DNA of 64,000 nt from positions 117,871,033-117,935,032 of the forward strand of contig NC_081841.1 in NCBI RefSeq assembly GCF_963259705.1. Direction: 5' to 3'. A program made the translations under genes and the position numbers. The notes below the pieces were generated by a model. The model was not told the origin of the DNA. It saw only the letters and a program-made list of their open reading frames with translations, and searched no databases. Source of the stretch: Myotis daubentonii. Taxonomy: Eukaryota > Chordata > Mammalia > Chiroptera > Vespertilionidae. Below, in pieces: positions 37,962-50,990 of this stretch (position 1 is its first letter; the number at the start of each line of letters is the position of its first letter).

Positions 37962-40644
37962 ATGAATATGAACGTGTAAGAAGCAGTTGAAACACAAGTA
38001 AATAGAATCTAACTACATTTAGTGCTGAGTTCAATTACTGACATTAGAGGTAGAAAGCTCTGAAATGACGAGATTCTGATAATATTAACAACTCCCGCTA
38101 TTTTAAGTGGCGTTTCCACAAAAATGTCATTTCAAACAGGAAGAATTCCTGTTTATAGAGCTCAGAAGTTGTGTATAAAGCTTTTAAATGAGGAGTCTAC
38201 CGTTTATGTTTAACATTGAGACTTAATTGGCCAGGCGTTTTTTGACTGAAACAGTTTATACTGTGAATGTTCTAGTATATACTTCTTAGGAAACTGTAAA
38301 AATGTGGTAAAACTCTTAAAATACACAATTATCTTTCAAGGAAATGATTATGAACTTGTGAAAAACTGTTGAAACACGAGTAAATAGAATCTAACTAAAT
38401 TTAATGCCCAATTCAATTACTGAGATTACAGGCATAAAGCTCTGAAATGATGAGAATTCTGGTAATATTAACAACACCGGGTATTTTATGTGGCGTTTTC
38501 ACAAAAATGTCATTTCAAACAGGAAGAATTCCTGTTTATAGAACTAAGAACTTGTGTTTAAAGCTTTTAAATGAGGAGAATACTGTTAATGTTTACAATT
38601 GAGGTTGAATAGGCGTGGCGTTTTTTGACAGAAACAGTTTACATCCTGAAGGTTCTAGTATACACTCCTAAGGAAAACGTCAAATTGTGGTAAAACTCTT
38701 AGAATACACAATTATATTCCCAGAAAATGAATATGAACGTGTAAGAAGCAGTTGAAACACAAGTAAATAGAATGTACCTACATTTAGTGCTGAGTTCAAT
38801 TACTGACATTAGAGGTAGAAAGCTCTGAAATGACGAGAATTCTGATAATATTAAGAACTCCCGCTATTTTAAGTGGCGTTTCCACAAAAATGTCATTTCA
38901 AACAGGAAGAATTCCTGTTTACAGAGCTCAGAAGTTCTGTATAAAGCTTTCAAATGAGTAGTGTACTGTTTATGTTTAACATTGAGACTTAATTGGCGTG
39001 CCGTTTTTTGACAGAAACAGTTTACATCCTGAAGGTTCTAGTATACACTTCTAAGAAATATGAAAAATTGTGGTAAAACTCTTAAAATACACAATTATAT
39101 TGCCGTGAAATGAATATGAACGTGTAAGAAGCATTCGAATTGTACACAAGTAAATACAATCTAACTACATTTACTGCCGAGTTCAATTACCGAGATTACA
39201 GGTAGAAAGCTATGAAATGACGCGAATTCTGATAATATTAACGACACCGGACATTTTCTGTAGCATTTTCACAAAAATGTCATTTCAAACAGGAAGAATT
39301 CCTGTTTATAGAACTCAGAACTTTTGTTCAAAGCTTAAATGAGGAGAATACGGTTAATGTTTACAATTGAGGTTGAATAGGCGTGGCGTTTTTTGACTGA
39401 AACAGTTTATATCCTGAAGGTTCTAGAATATACTCCTAAGAAAAATGTCAAATAGTGGTAAAACTCTTAAAATACACAATTATATTCCAGGGAAATGAAT
39501 ATGAACTTGTAACAAACAGTTGAAACACGAGTAAATAGAGTCTAACTCCATTTAATGCCGAGTTCATTTACCTAGACTACAGGTAGAAAGCTCTGAAATG
39601 ACGCGAATTCTGATAATATTAAAAACTCCGGCTATTTTAAGTGGCATTTTCACAAAAATGTCATTTCCAACAAGAAGAATTCCTGTTTATAGAGTTCAGA
39701 AGTTCTGTATAAAGCTTTCAAATGAGGAGTGTATTGTTTATGTTTAACATTGAGACTTAATTGGCGTGCCGTTTTTTGACAGAAACAGTTTACATCCTGA
39801 AGGTTCTAGTATACACTTCTAAGAAATATGTCAAATTGTGGTAAAACTCTTAGAATACACAATTATATTCCCAGAAAATGAATATGAACGTGTAAGAAGC
39901 AGTTGAAACACAAGTAAATAGAATGTACCTACATTTAGTGCTGAGTTCAATTACTGACATTAGAGGTAGAAAGCTCTGAAATGACGAGAATTCTGATAAT
40001 ATTAAGAACTCCCGCTATTTTAAGTGGCGTTTCCACAAAAATGTCATTTCAAACAGGAAGAATTCCTGTTTATAGAGCTCAGAAGTTCTGTATAAAGCTT
40101 TCAAATGAGTAGTGTACTGTTTATGTTTAACATTGAGACTTAATTGGCGTGCCGTTTTTTGACAGAAACAGTTTACATCCTGAAGGTTCTAGTATACACT
40201 TCTAAGAAATATGAAAAATTGTGGTAAAACTCTTAAAATACACAATTATATTACCGTGAAATGAATATGAACGTGTAAGAAGCATTCAAATTGTACACAA
40301 GTAAATAGAATCTAACTACATTTACTGCCGAGTTCAATTACCGAGATTACAGGTAGAAAGCTATGAAATGACGCGAATTCTGATAATATTATCGACACCG
40401 GACATTTTATGTGGCATTTTCACAAAAATGTCATTTCAAACAGGAAGAATTCCTGTTTATAGAACTCAGAACTTTTGTTCAAAGCTTAAATGAGTAGAAT
40501 ACGGTTAATGTTTACAATTGAGGGTGAATTGGCATGGCGTTATTTGACTGAAACAGTTTATATCCTGAAGGTTCTAGTATACACTTCTAAGGAAAACGTC
40601 AAATTGTGGTAAAACTCTTAGAATACACAATTAGATTCCATAAA
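37962..40644. repeat. HOR unit 4 (7-mer, alpha subtype), starts super-unit copy 1
   Basis: Monomer starts are 37962, 38344, 38727, 39110, 39495, 39878 and 40261. It carries all the alpha signatures (T tail GACAGAAACAGTTTACATCC near 38630, GTGTATTG near 39729, ATTACCGTG near 40250). ATAATATTATCGACACC near 40383 replaces the usual ATTAACGACACC; only unit 7 shares this. Confidence 0.9.
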
Positions 40645-43326
40645 ATGAATATGAACGTGTAAGAAGCAGTTGAAACACAAGTAAATAGAATCTAACTACA
40701 TTTAGTGCTGAGTTCAATTACTGACATTAGAGGTAGAAAGCTCTGAAATGACGAGATTCTGATAATATTAACAACTCCCGCTATTTTAAGTGGCGTTTCC
40801 ACAAAAATGTCATTTCAAACAGGAAGAATTCCTGTTTATAGAGCTCAGAAGTTGTGTATAAAGCTTTTAAATGAGGAGTCTACCGTTTATGTTTAACATT
40901 GAGACTTAATTGGCCAGGCGTTTTTTGACTGAAACAGTTTATACTGTGAATGTTCTAGTATATACTTCTTAGGAAACTGTAAAAATGTGGTAAAACTCTT
41001 AAAATACACAATTATCTTTCAAGGAAATGATTATGAACTTGTGAAAAACTGTTGAAACACGAGTAAATAGAATCTAACTAAATTTAATGCCCAATTCAAT
41101 TACCGAGATTACAGGCATAAAGCTCTGAAATGATGAGAATTCTGGTAATATTAACAACACCGGGTATTTTATGTGGCGTTTTCACAAAAATGTCATTTCA
41201 AACAGGAAGAATTCCTGTTTATAGAACTAAGAACTTGTGTTTAAAGCTTTTAAATGAGGAGAATACTGTTAATGTTTACAATTGAGGTTGAATAGGCGTG
41301 GCGTTTTTTGACAGAAACAGTTTATATCCTGAAGGTTCTAGTATATACTCCTAAGGAAAACGTCAAATTGTGGTAAAACTCTTAGAATACACAATTATAT
41401 TCCCAGAAAATGAATATGAACGTGTAAGAAGCAGTTGAAACACAAGTAAATAGAATGTACCTACATTTAGTGCTGAGTTCAATTACTGACATTAGAGGTA
41501 GAAAGCTCTGAAATGACGAGAATTCTGATAATATTAACAACTCCCGCTATTTTAAGTGGCGTTTCCACAAAAATGTCATTTCAAACAGGAAGAATTCCTG
41601 TTTACAGAGCTCAGAAGTTCTGTATAAAGCTTCAAATGAGTAGTGTACTGTTTATGTTTAACATTGAGACTTAATTGGCGTGCCGTTTTTTGACAGAAAC
41701 AGTTTACATCGTGAAGGTTCTAGTATACACTTCTAAGAAATATGACAAATTGTCGTAAAACTCTTAAAATACACAATTATATTGCCGTGAAATGAATATG
41801 AACGTGTAAGAAGCATTCGAATTGTACACAAGTAAATACAATCTAACTACATTTAGTGCCGAGTTCAATTACCGAGATTACAGGTAGAAAGCTATGAAAT
41901 GACGCGAATTCTGATAATATTAACGACACCGGACATTTTCTGTAGCATTTTCACAAAAATGTCATTTCAAACAGGAAGAATTCCTGTTTATAGAACTCAG
42001 AACTTTTGTTCAAAGCTTAAATGAGGAGAATACGGTTAATGTTTACAATTGAGGTTGAATAGGCGTGGCGTTTTTTGACTGAAACAGTTTATATCCTGAA
42101 GGTTCTAGAATATACTCCTAAGAAAAATGTCAAATAGTGGTAAAACTCTTAAAATACACAATTATATTCCAGGGAAATGAATATGAACTTGTAACAAACA
42201 GTTGAAACACGAGTAAATAGAGTCTAACTCCATTTAATGCCGAGTTCATTTACCTAGACTACAGGTAGAAAGCTCTGAAATGACGCGAATTCTGATAATA
42301 TTAAAAACTCCGGCTATTTTAAGTGGCGTTTTCACAAAAATGTCATTTCCAACAGGAAGAATTCCTGTTTATAGAGTTCAGAAGTTCTGTATAAAGCTTT
42401 CAAATGAGGAGTGTACTGTTTATGTTTAACATTGAGACTTAATTGGCGTGCCGTTTTTTGACAGAAACAGTTTACATCCTGAAGGTTCTAGTATACACTT
42501 CTAAGAAATATGTCAAATTGTGGTAAAACTCTTAGAGTACACAATTATATTCCCAGAAAATGAATATGAACGTGTAAGAAGCAGTTGAAACACAAGTAAA
42601 TAGAATGTACCTACATTTAGTGCTGAGTTCAATTACTGACATTAGAGGTAGAAAGCTCTGAAATGACGAGAATTCTGATAATATTAAGAACTCCCGCTAT
42701 TTTAAGTGGCGTTTCCACAAAAATGTCATTTCAAACAGGAAGAATTCCTGTTTACAGAGCTCAGAAGTTCTGTATAAAGCTTTCAAATGAGTAGTGTACT
42801 GTTTATGTTTAACATTGAGACTTAATTGGCGTGCCGTTTTTTGACAGAAACAGTTTACATCCTGAAGGTTCTAGTATACACTTCTAAGAAATATGAAAAA
42901 TTGTGGTAAAACTCTTAAAATACACAATTATATTGCCGTGAAATGAATATGAACGTGTAAGAAGCATTCAAATTGTACACAAGTAAATAGAATCTAACTA
43001 CATTTACTGCCGAGTTCAATTACCGAGATTACAGGTAGAAAGCTATGAAATGACGCGAATTCTGATAATATTAACGACACCGGACATTTTATGTGGCATT
43101 TTCACAAAAATGTCATTTCAAACAGGAAGAATTCCTGTTTATAGAACTCAGAACTTTTGTTCAAAGCTTAAATGAGTAGAATACGGTTAATGTTTACAAT
43201 TGAGGGTGAATTGGCATGGCGTTATTTGACTGAAACAGTTTATATCCTGAAGGTTCTAGTATACACTTCTAAGGAAAACGTCAAATTGTGGTAAAACTCT
43301 TAGAATACACAATTATATTCCATAAA
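40645..43326. repeat. HOR unit 5 (7-mer, beta subtype)
   Basis: Monomer starts are 40645, 41027, 41410, 41792, 42177, 42560 and 42943. P1 has TTTACATCGTGAAGG (beta) and a one-base deletion, AAAGCTTCAAATGAG (41629), that only unit 8 shares. The T tail is mixed, GACAGAAACAG followed by TTTATATCC, as if exchanged between alpha and beta forms. G1 reads CATTTAGTGCCG where most units have CATTTACTGCCG. Confidence 0.9.
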
Positions 43327-45627
43327 ATGAATATGAACGTGTAAGAAGCAGTTGAAACACAAGTAAATAGAATCTAACTACATTTAGTGCTGAGTTCAAT
43401 TACTGACATTAGAGGTAGAAAGCTCTGAAATGACGAGATTCTGATAATATTAACAACTCCCGCTATTTTAAGTGGCGTTTCCACAAAAATGTCATTTCAA
43501 ACAGGAAGAATTCCTGTTTATAGAGCTCAGAAGTTGTGTATAAAGCTTTTAAATGAGGAGTCTACCGTTTATGTTTAACATTGAGACTTAATTGGCCAGG
43601 CGTTTTTTGACTGAAACAGTTTATACTGTGAATGTTCTAGTATATACTTCTTAGGAAACTGTAAAAATGTGGTAAAACTCTTAAAATACACAATTATCTT
43701 TCAAGGAAATGATTATGAACTTGTGAAAAACTGTTGAAACACGAGTAAATAGAATCTAACTAAATTTAATGCCCAATTCAATTACCGAGATTACAGGTAT
43801 AAAGCTCTGAAATGATGAGAATTCTGGTAATATTAACAACACCGGGTATTTTATGTGGCGTTTTCACAAAAATGTCATTTCAAACAGGAAGAATTCCTGT
43901 TTATAGAACTCAGAACTTGTGTTTAAAGCTTTTAAATGAGGAGAATACTGTTAATGTTTACAATTGAGGTTGAATAGGCGTGGCGTTTTTTGACTGAAAC
44001 AGTTTATATCCTGAAGGTTCTAGTATATACTCCTAAGGAAAACGTCAAATTGTGGTAAAACTCTTAGAATACACAATTATATTCCCAGAAAATGAATATG
44101 AACGTGTAAGAAGCAGTTGAAACACAAGTAAATAGAATGTACCTACATTTAGTGCTGAGTTCAATTACTGACATTAGAGGTCGAAAGCTCTGAAATGACG
44201 AGAATTCTGATAATATTAACAACTCCCGCTATTTTAAGTGGCGTTTTCACAAAAATGTCATTTCAAACAGGAAGAATTCCTGTTTACAGAGCTCAGAAGT
44301 TCTGTATAAAGCTTTCAAATGAGTAGTGTACTGTTTATGTTTAACATTGAGACTTAATTGGCGTGCCGTTTTTTGACAGAAACAGTTTACGTCGTGAAGG
44401 TTCTAGTATACACTTGTAAGAAATATGACAAATTGTCGTAAAACTCTTAAAATACACAATTATATTGCCGTGAAATGAATATGAACGTGTAAGAAGCATT
44501 CGAATTGTACACAAGTAAATATAATCTAACTACATTTAGTGCCGAGTTCAATTACCGAGATTACAGGTAGAAAGCTATGAAATGACGCGAATTCTGATAA
44601 TATTAACGACACCGGACATTTTCTGTAGCATTTTCACAAAAATGTCATTTCAAACAGGAAGAATTCCTGTTTATAGAACTCAGAACTTTTGTTCAAAGCT
44701 TAAATGAGGAGAATACGGTTAATGTTTACATTTGAGGTTGAATAGGCGTGGCGTTTTTTGAATGAAACAGTTTATATCCTGAAGGTTCTAGAATATACTC
44801 CTAAGAAAAATGTCAAATTGTGGTAAAACTCTTAGAATACACAATTATATTCCCAGAAAATGAATATGAACGTGTAAGAAGCAGTTGAAACACAAGTAAA
44901 TAGAATGTACCTACATTTAGTGCTGAGTTCAATTACTGACATTAGAGGTAGAAAGCTCTGAAATGACGAGAATTCTGATAATATTAAGAACTCCCGCTAT
45001 TTTAAGTGGCGTTTCCACAAAAATGTCATTTCAAACAGGAAGAATTCCTGTTTACAGAGCTCAGAAGTTCTGTATAAAGCTTTCAAATGAGTAGTGTACT
45101 GTTTATGTTTAACATTGAGACTTAATTGGCGTGCCGTTTTTTGAACAGAAACAGTTTACATCCTGAAGGTTCTAGTATACACTTCTAAGAAATATGAAAA
45201 ATTGTGGTAAAACTCTTAAAATACACAATTATATTGCCGTGAAATGAATATGAACGTGTAAGAAGCATTCAAATTGTACACAAGTAAATAGAATCTAACT
45301 ACATTTACTGCCGAGTTCAATTACCGAGATTACAGGTAGAAAGCTATGAAATGACGCGAATTCTGATAATATTAACGACACCGGACATTTTATGTGGCAT
45401 TTTCACAAAAATGTCATTTCAAACAGGAAGAATTCCTGTTTATAGAACTCAGAACTTTTGTTCAAAGCTTAAATGAGTAGAATACGGTTAATGTTTACAA
45501 TTGAGGGTGAATTGGCATGGCGTTATTTGACTGAAACAGTTTATATCCTGAAGGTTCTAGTATACACTTCTAAGGAAAACGTCAAATTGTGGTAAAACTC
45601 TTAGAATACACAATTATATTCCATAAA
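43327..45627. repeat. HOR unit 6 (6-mer, gamma subtype, R monomer deleted)
   Basis: Monomer starts are 43327 S, 43709 T, 44092 P1, 44475 G1/R hybrid, 44860 P2 and 45244 G2. P1 has GAGGTCGAAAGC and TTTACGTCGTGAAGG; G1 has AATATAATCTAAC and TTTACATTTGAGG. One monomer equivalent is missing relative to the 7-mer. The P2 monomer has the extra A (TTTTGAACAGAAAC), linking it to unit 3. Confidence 0.9.
44475..44859. repeat. G1/R hybrid monomer at a one-monomer deletion junction
   Basis: The monomer runs as G1 (ATTCGAATTGTA head, AGAATATACTCCTAAGAAAA tail) and then continues as the tail of R (TTGTGGTAAAACTCTTAGAATAC then ATTCCCAG) in place of TAGTGGTAAAACTCTTAAAATAC. The crossover lies in or near ATGTCAAAT, about 44810-44820. 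The total length is still one monomer (385 bp), so the exchange was in register. The same junction is at 52139-52523. Confidence 0.88.
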
Positions 45628-48309
45628 ATGAATATGAACGTGTAAGAAGCAGTTGAAACACAAGTAAATAGAATCTAACTACATTTAGTGCTGAGTTCAA
45701 TTACTGACATTAGAGGTAGAAAGCTCTGAAATGACGAGATTCTGATAATATTAACAACTCCCGCTATTTTAAGTGGCGTTTCCACAAAAATGTCATTTCA
45801 AACAGGAAGAATTCCTGTTTATAGAGCTCAGAAGTTGTGTATAAAGCTTTTAAATGAGGAGTCTACCGTTTATGTTTAACATTGAGACTTAATTGGCCAG
45901 GCGTTTTTTGACTGAAACAGTTTATACTGTGAATGTTCTAGTATATACTTCTTAGGAAACTGTAAAAATGTGGTAAAACTGTTAAAATACACAATTATCT
46001 TTCAAGGAAATGATTATGAACTTGTGAAAAACTGTTGAAACACGAGTAAATAGAATCTAACTAAATTTAATGCCCAATTCAATTACCGAGATTACAGGCA
46101 TAAAGCTCTGAAATGATGAGAATTCTGGTAATATTAACAACACCGGGTATTTTATGTGGCGTTTTCACAAAAATGTCATTTCAAACAGGAAGAATTCCTG
46201 TTTATAGAACTAAGAACTTGTGTTTAAAGCTTTTAAATGAGGAGAATACTGTTAATGTTTACAATTGAGGTTGAATAGGCGTGGCGTTTTTTGACAGAAA
46301 CAGTTTACATCCTGAAGGTTCTAGTATACACTCCTAAGGAAAACGTCAAATTGTGGTAAAACTCTTAGAATACACAATTATATTCCCAGAAAATGAATAT
46401 GAACGTGTAAGAAGCAGTTGAAACACAAGTAAATAGAATGTACCTACATTTAGTGCTGAGTTCAATTACTGACATTAGAGGTAGAAAGCTCTGAAATGAC
46501 GAGAATTCTGATAATATTAAGAACTCCCGCTATTTTAAGTGGCGTTTCCACAAAAATGTCATTTCAAACAGGAAGAATTCCTGTTTACAGAGCTCAGAAG
46601 TTCTGTATAAAGCTTTCAAATGAGTAGTGTACTGTTTATGTTTAACATTGAGACTTAATTGGCGTGCCGTTTTTTGACAGAAACAGTTTACATCCTGAAG
46701 GTTCTAGTATACACTTCTAAGAAATATGAAAAATTGTGGTAAAACTCTTAAAATACACAATTATATTGCCGTGAAATGAATATGAACGTGTAAGAAGCAT
46801 TCGAATTGTACACAAGTAAATACAATCTAACTACATTTACTGCCGAGTTCAATTACCGAGATTACAGGTAGAAAGCTATGAAATGACGCGAATTCTGATA
46901 ATATTAACGACACCGGACATTTTCTGTAGCATTTTCACAAAAATGTCATTTCAAACAGGAAGAATTCCTGTTTATAGAACTCAGAACTTTTGTTCAAAGC
47001 TTAAATGAGGAGAATACGGTTAATGTTTACAATTGAGGTTGAATAGGCGTGGCGTTTTTTGACTGAAACAGTTTATATCCTGAAGGTTCTAGAATATACT
47101 CCTAAGAAAAATGTCAAATAGTGGTAAAACTCTTAAAATACACAATTATATTCCAGGGAAATGAATATGAACTTGTAACAAACAGTTGAAACACGAGTAA
47201 ATAGAGTCTAACTCCATTTAATGCCGAGTTCATTTACCTAGACTACAGGTAGAAAGCTCTGAAATGACGCGAATTCTGATAATATTAAAAACTCCGGCTA
47301 TTTTAAGTGGCATTTTCACAAAAATGTCATTTCCAACAAGAAGAATTCCTGTTTATAGAGTTCAGAAGTTCTGTATAAAGCTTTCAAATGAGGAGTGTAT
47401 TGTTTATGTTTAACATTGAGACTTAATTGGCGTGCCGTTTTTTGACAGAAACAGTTTACATCCTGAAGGTTCTAGTATACACTTCTAAGAAATATGTCAA
47501 ATTGTGGTAAAACTCTTAGAATACACAATTATATTCCCAGAAAATGAATATGAACGTGTAAGAAGCAGTTGAAACACAAGTAAATAGAATGTACCTACAT
47601 TTAGTGCTGAGTTCAATTACTGACATTAGAGGTAGAAAGCTCTGAAATGACGAGAATTCTGATAATATTAAGAACTCCCGCTATTTTAAGTGGCGTTTCC
47701 AAAAAATGTCATTTCAAACAGGAAGAATTCCTGTTTATAGAGCTCAGAAGTTCTGTATAAAGCTTTCAAATGAGTAGTGTACTGTTTATGTTTAACATTG
47801 AGACTTAATTGGCGTGCCGTTTTTTGACAGAAACAGTTTACATCCTGAAGGTTCTAGTATACACTTCTAAGAAATATGAAAAATTGTGGTAAAACTCTTA
47901 AAATACACAATTATATTACCGTGAAATGAATATGAACGTGTAAGAAGCATTCAAATTGTACACAAGTAAATAGAATCTAACTACATTTACTGCCGAGTTC
48001 AATTACCGAGATTACAGGTAGAAAGCTATGAAATGACGCGAATTCTGATAATATTATCGACACCGGACATTTTATGTGGCATTTTCACAAAAATGTCATT
48101 TCAAACAGGAAGAATTCCTGTTTATAGAACTCAGAACTTTTGTTCAAAGCTTAAATGAGTAGAATACGGTTAATGTTTACAATTGAGGGTGAATTGGCAT
48201 GGCGTTATTTGACTGAAACAGTTTATATCCTGAAGGTTCTAGTATACACTTCTAAGGAAAACGTCAAATTGTGGTAAAACTCTTAGAATACACAATTATA
48301 TTCCATAAA
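45628..48309. repeat. HOR unit 7 (7-mer, alpha subtype), starts super-unit copy 2
   Basis: Monomer starts are 45628, 46010, 46393, 46776, 47161, 47544 and 47926. It is the partner of unit 4 at +7665 bp, sharing ATTATCGACACC (48053) and all alpha signatures. Private changes are AAACTGTTAAAATAC near 45977 and a lost base in TTTCCAAAAAATG near 47697. Confidence 0.9.
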
Positions 48310-50990
48310 ATGAATATGAACGTGTAAGAAGCAGTTGAAACACAAGTAAATAGAATCTAACTACATTTAGTGCTGAGTTCAATTACTGACATTAGAGGTA
48401 GAAAGCTCTGAAATGACGAGATTCTGATAATATTAACAACTCCCGCTATTTTAAGTGGCGTTTCCACAAAAATGTCATTTCAAACAGGAAGAATTCATGT
48501 TTATAGAGCTCAGAAGTTGTGTATAAAGCTTTTAAATGAGGAGTCTACCGTTTATGTTTAACATTGAGACTTAATTGGCCAGGCGTTTTTTGACTGAAAC
48601 AGTTTATACTGTGAATGTTCTAGTATATACTTCTTAGGAAACTGTAAAAATGTGGTAAAACTCTTAAAATACACAATTATCTTTCAAGGAAATGATTATG
48701 AACTTGTGAAAAACTGTTGAAACACGAGTAAATAGAATCTAACTAAATTTAATGCCCAATTCAATTACCGAGATTACAGGCATAAAGCTCTGAAATGATG
48801 AGAATTCTGGTAAATTAACAACACCGGGTATTTTATGTGGCGTTTTCACAAAAATGTCATTTCAAACAGGAAGAATTCCTGTTTATAGAACTAAGAACTT
48901 GTGTTTAAAGCTTTTAAATGAGGAGAATACTGTTAATGTTTACAATTGAGGTTGAATAGGCGTGGCGTTTTTTGACTGAAACAGTTTATATCCTGAAGGT
49001 TCTAGTATATACTCCTAAGGAAAACGTCAAATTGTGGTAAAACTCTTAGAATACACAATTATATTCCCAGAAAATGAATATGAACGTGTAAGAAGCAGTT
49101 GAAACACAAGTAAATAGAATGTACCTACATTTAGTGCTGAGTTCAATTACTGACATTAGAGGTAGAAAGCTCTGAAATGACGAGAATTCTGATAATATTA
49201 ACAACTCCCGCTATTTTAAGTGGCGTTTCCACAAAAATGTCATTTCAAACAGGAAGAATTCCTGTTTACAGAGCTCAGAAGTTCTGTATAAAGCTTCAAA
49301 TGAGTAGTGTACTGTTTATGTTTAACATTGAGACTTAATTGGCGTGCCGTTTTTTGACAGAAACAGTTTACATCGTGAAGGTTCTAGTATACACTTCTAA
49401 GAAATATGACAAATTGTCGTAAAACTCTTAAAATACACAATTATATTGCCGTGAAATGAATATGAACGTGTAAGAAGCATTCGAATTGTACACAAGTAAA
49501 TACAATCTAACTACATTTAGTGCCGAGTTCAATTACCGAGATTACAGGTAGAAAGCTATGAAATGACGCGAATTCTGATAATATTAACGACACCGGACAT
49601 TTTCTGTAGCATTTTCACAAAAATGTCATTTCAAACAGGAAGAATTCCTGTTTATAGAACTCAGAACTTTTGTTCAAAGCTTAAATGAGGAGAATACGGT
49701 TAATGTTTACAATTGAGGTTGAATAGGCGTGGCGTTTTTTGACTGAAACAGTTTATATCCTGAAGGTTCTAGAATATACTCCTAAGAAAAATGTCAAATA
49801 GTGGTAAAACTCTTAAAATACACAATTATATTCCAGGGAAATGAATATGAACTTGTAACAAACAGTTGAAACACGAGTAAATAGAGTCTAACTCCATTTA
49901 ATGCCGAGTTCATTTACCTAGACTACAGGTAGAAAGCTCTGAAATGACGCGAATTCTGATAATATTAAAAACTCCGGCTATTTTAAGTGGCGTTTTCACA
50001 AAAATGTCATTTCCAACAGGAAGAATTCCTGTTTATAGAGTTCAGAAGTTCTGTATAAAGCTTTCAAATGAGGAGTGTACTGTTTATGTTTAACATTGAG
50101 ACTTAATTGGCGTGCCGTTTTTTGACAGAAACAGTTTACATCCTGAAGGTTCTAGTATACACTTCTAAGAAATATGTCAAATTGTGGTAAAACTCTTAGA
50201 ATACACAATTATATTCCCAGAAAATGAATATGAACGTGTAAGAAGCAGTTGAAACACAAGTAAATAGAATGTACCTACATTTAGTGCTGAGTTCAATTAC
50301 TGACATTAGAGGTAGAAAGCTCTGAAATGACGAGAATTCTGATAATATTAAGAACTCCCGCTATTTTAAGTGGCGTTTCCACAAAAATGTCATTTCAAAC
50401 AGGAAGAATTCCTGTTTACAGAGCTCAGAAGTTCTGTATAAAGCTTTCAAATGAGTAGTGTACTGTTTATGTTTAACATTGAGACTTAATTGGCGTGCCG
50501 TTTTTTGACAGAAACAGTTTACATCCTGAAGGTTCTAGTATACACTTCTAAGAAATATGAAAAATTGTGGTAAAACTCTTAAAATACACAATTATATTGC
50601 CGTGAAATGAATATGAACGTGTAAGAAGCATTCAAATTGTACACAAGTAAATAGAATCTAACTACATTTACTGCCGAGTTCAATTACCGAGATTACAGGT
50701 AGAAAGCTATGAAATGACGCGAATTCTGATAATATTAACGACACCGGACATTTTATGTGGCATTTTCACAAAAATGTCATTTCAAACAGGAAGAATTCCT
50801 GTTTATAGAACTCAGAACTTTTGTTCAAAGCTTAAATGAGTAGAATACGGTTAATGTTTACAATTGAGGGTGAATTGACATGGCGTTATTTGACTGAAAC
50901 AGTTTATATCCTGAAGGTTCTAGTATACACTTCTAAGGAAAACGTCAAATTGTGGTAAAACTCTTAGAATACACAATTATATTCCATAAA
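48310..50990. repeat. HOR unit 8 (7-mer, beta subtype)
   Basis: Monomer starts are 48310, 48692, 49074, 49456, 49841, 50224 and 50607. It is the partner of unit 5 and shares AAAGCTTCAAATGAG (near 49290) and TTTACATCGTGAAGG. Differences are a pure GACTGAAACAG T tail, a shortened GGTAAATTAACAAC near 48810, ATTCATGTTT in the S monomer near 48494, and TTGACATGGCG near 50876. Confidence 0.9.

Larger units (their letters stand above)
37962..45627. repeat. Super-HOR copy 1: alpha-beta-gamma, 20 monomers, 7666 bp
   Basis: Units 4, 5 and 6 (7+7+6 monomers) together form a block repeated immediately downstream. Each unit has its own partner: ATTATCGACACC in units 4 and 7, AAAGCTTCAAATGAG in units 5 and 8, and the R deletion with GAGGTCGAAAGC and AATATAATC in units 6 and 9. 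Because three independent tags recur in the same order at 7663-7666 bp, this is a real higher level of repetition and not chance sharing. Confidence 0.88.
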
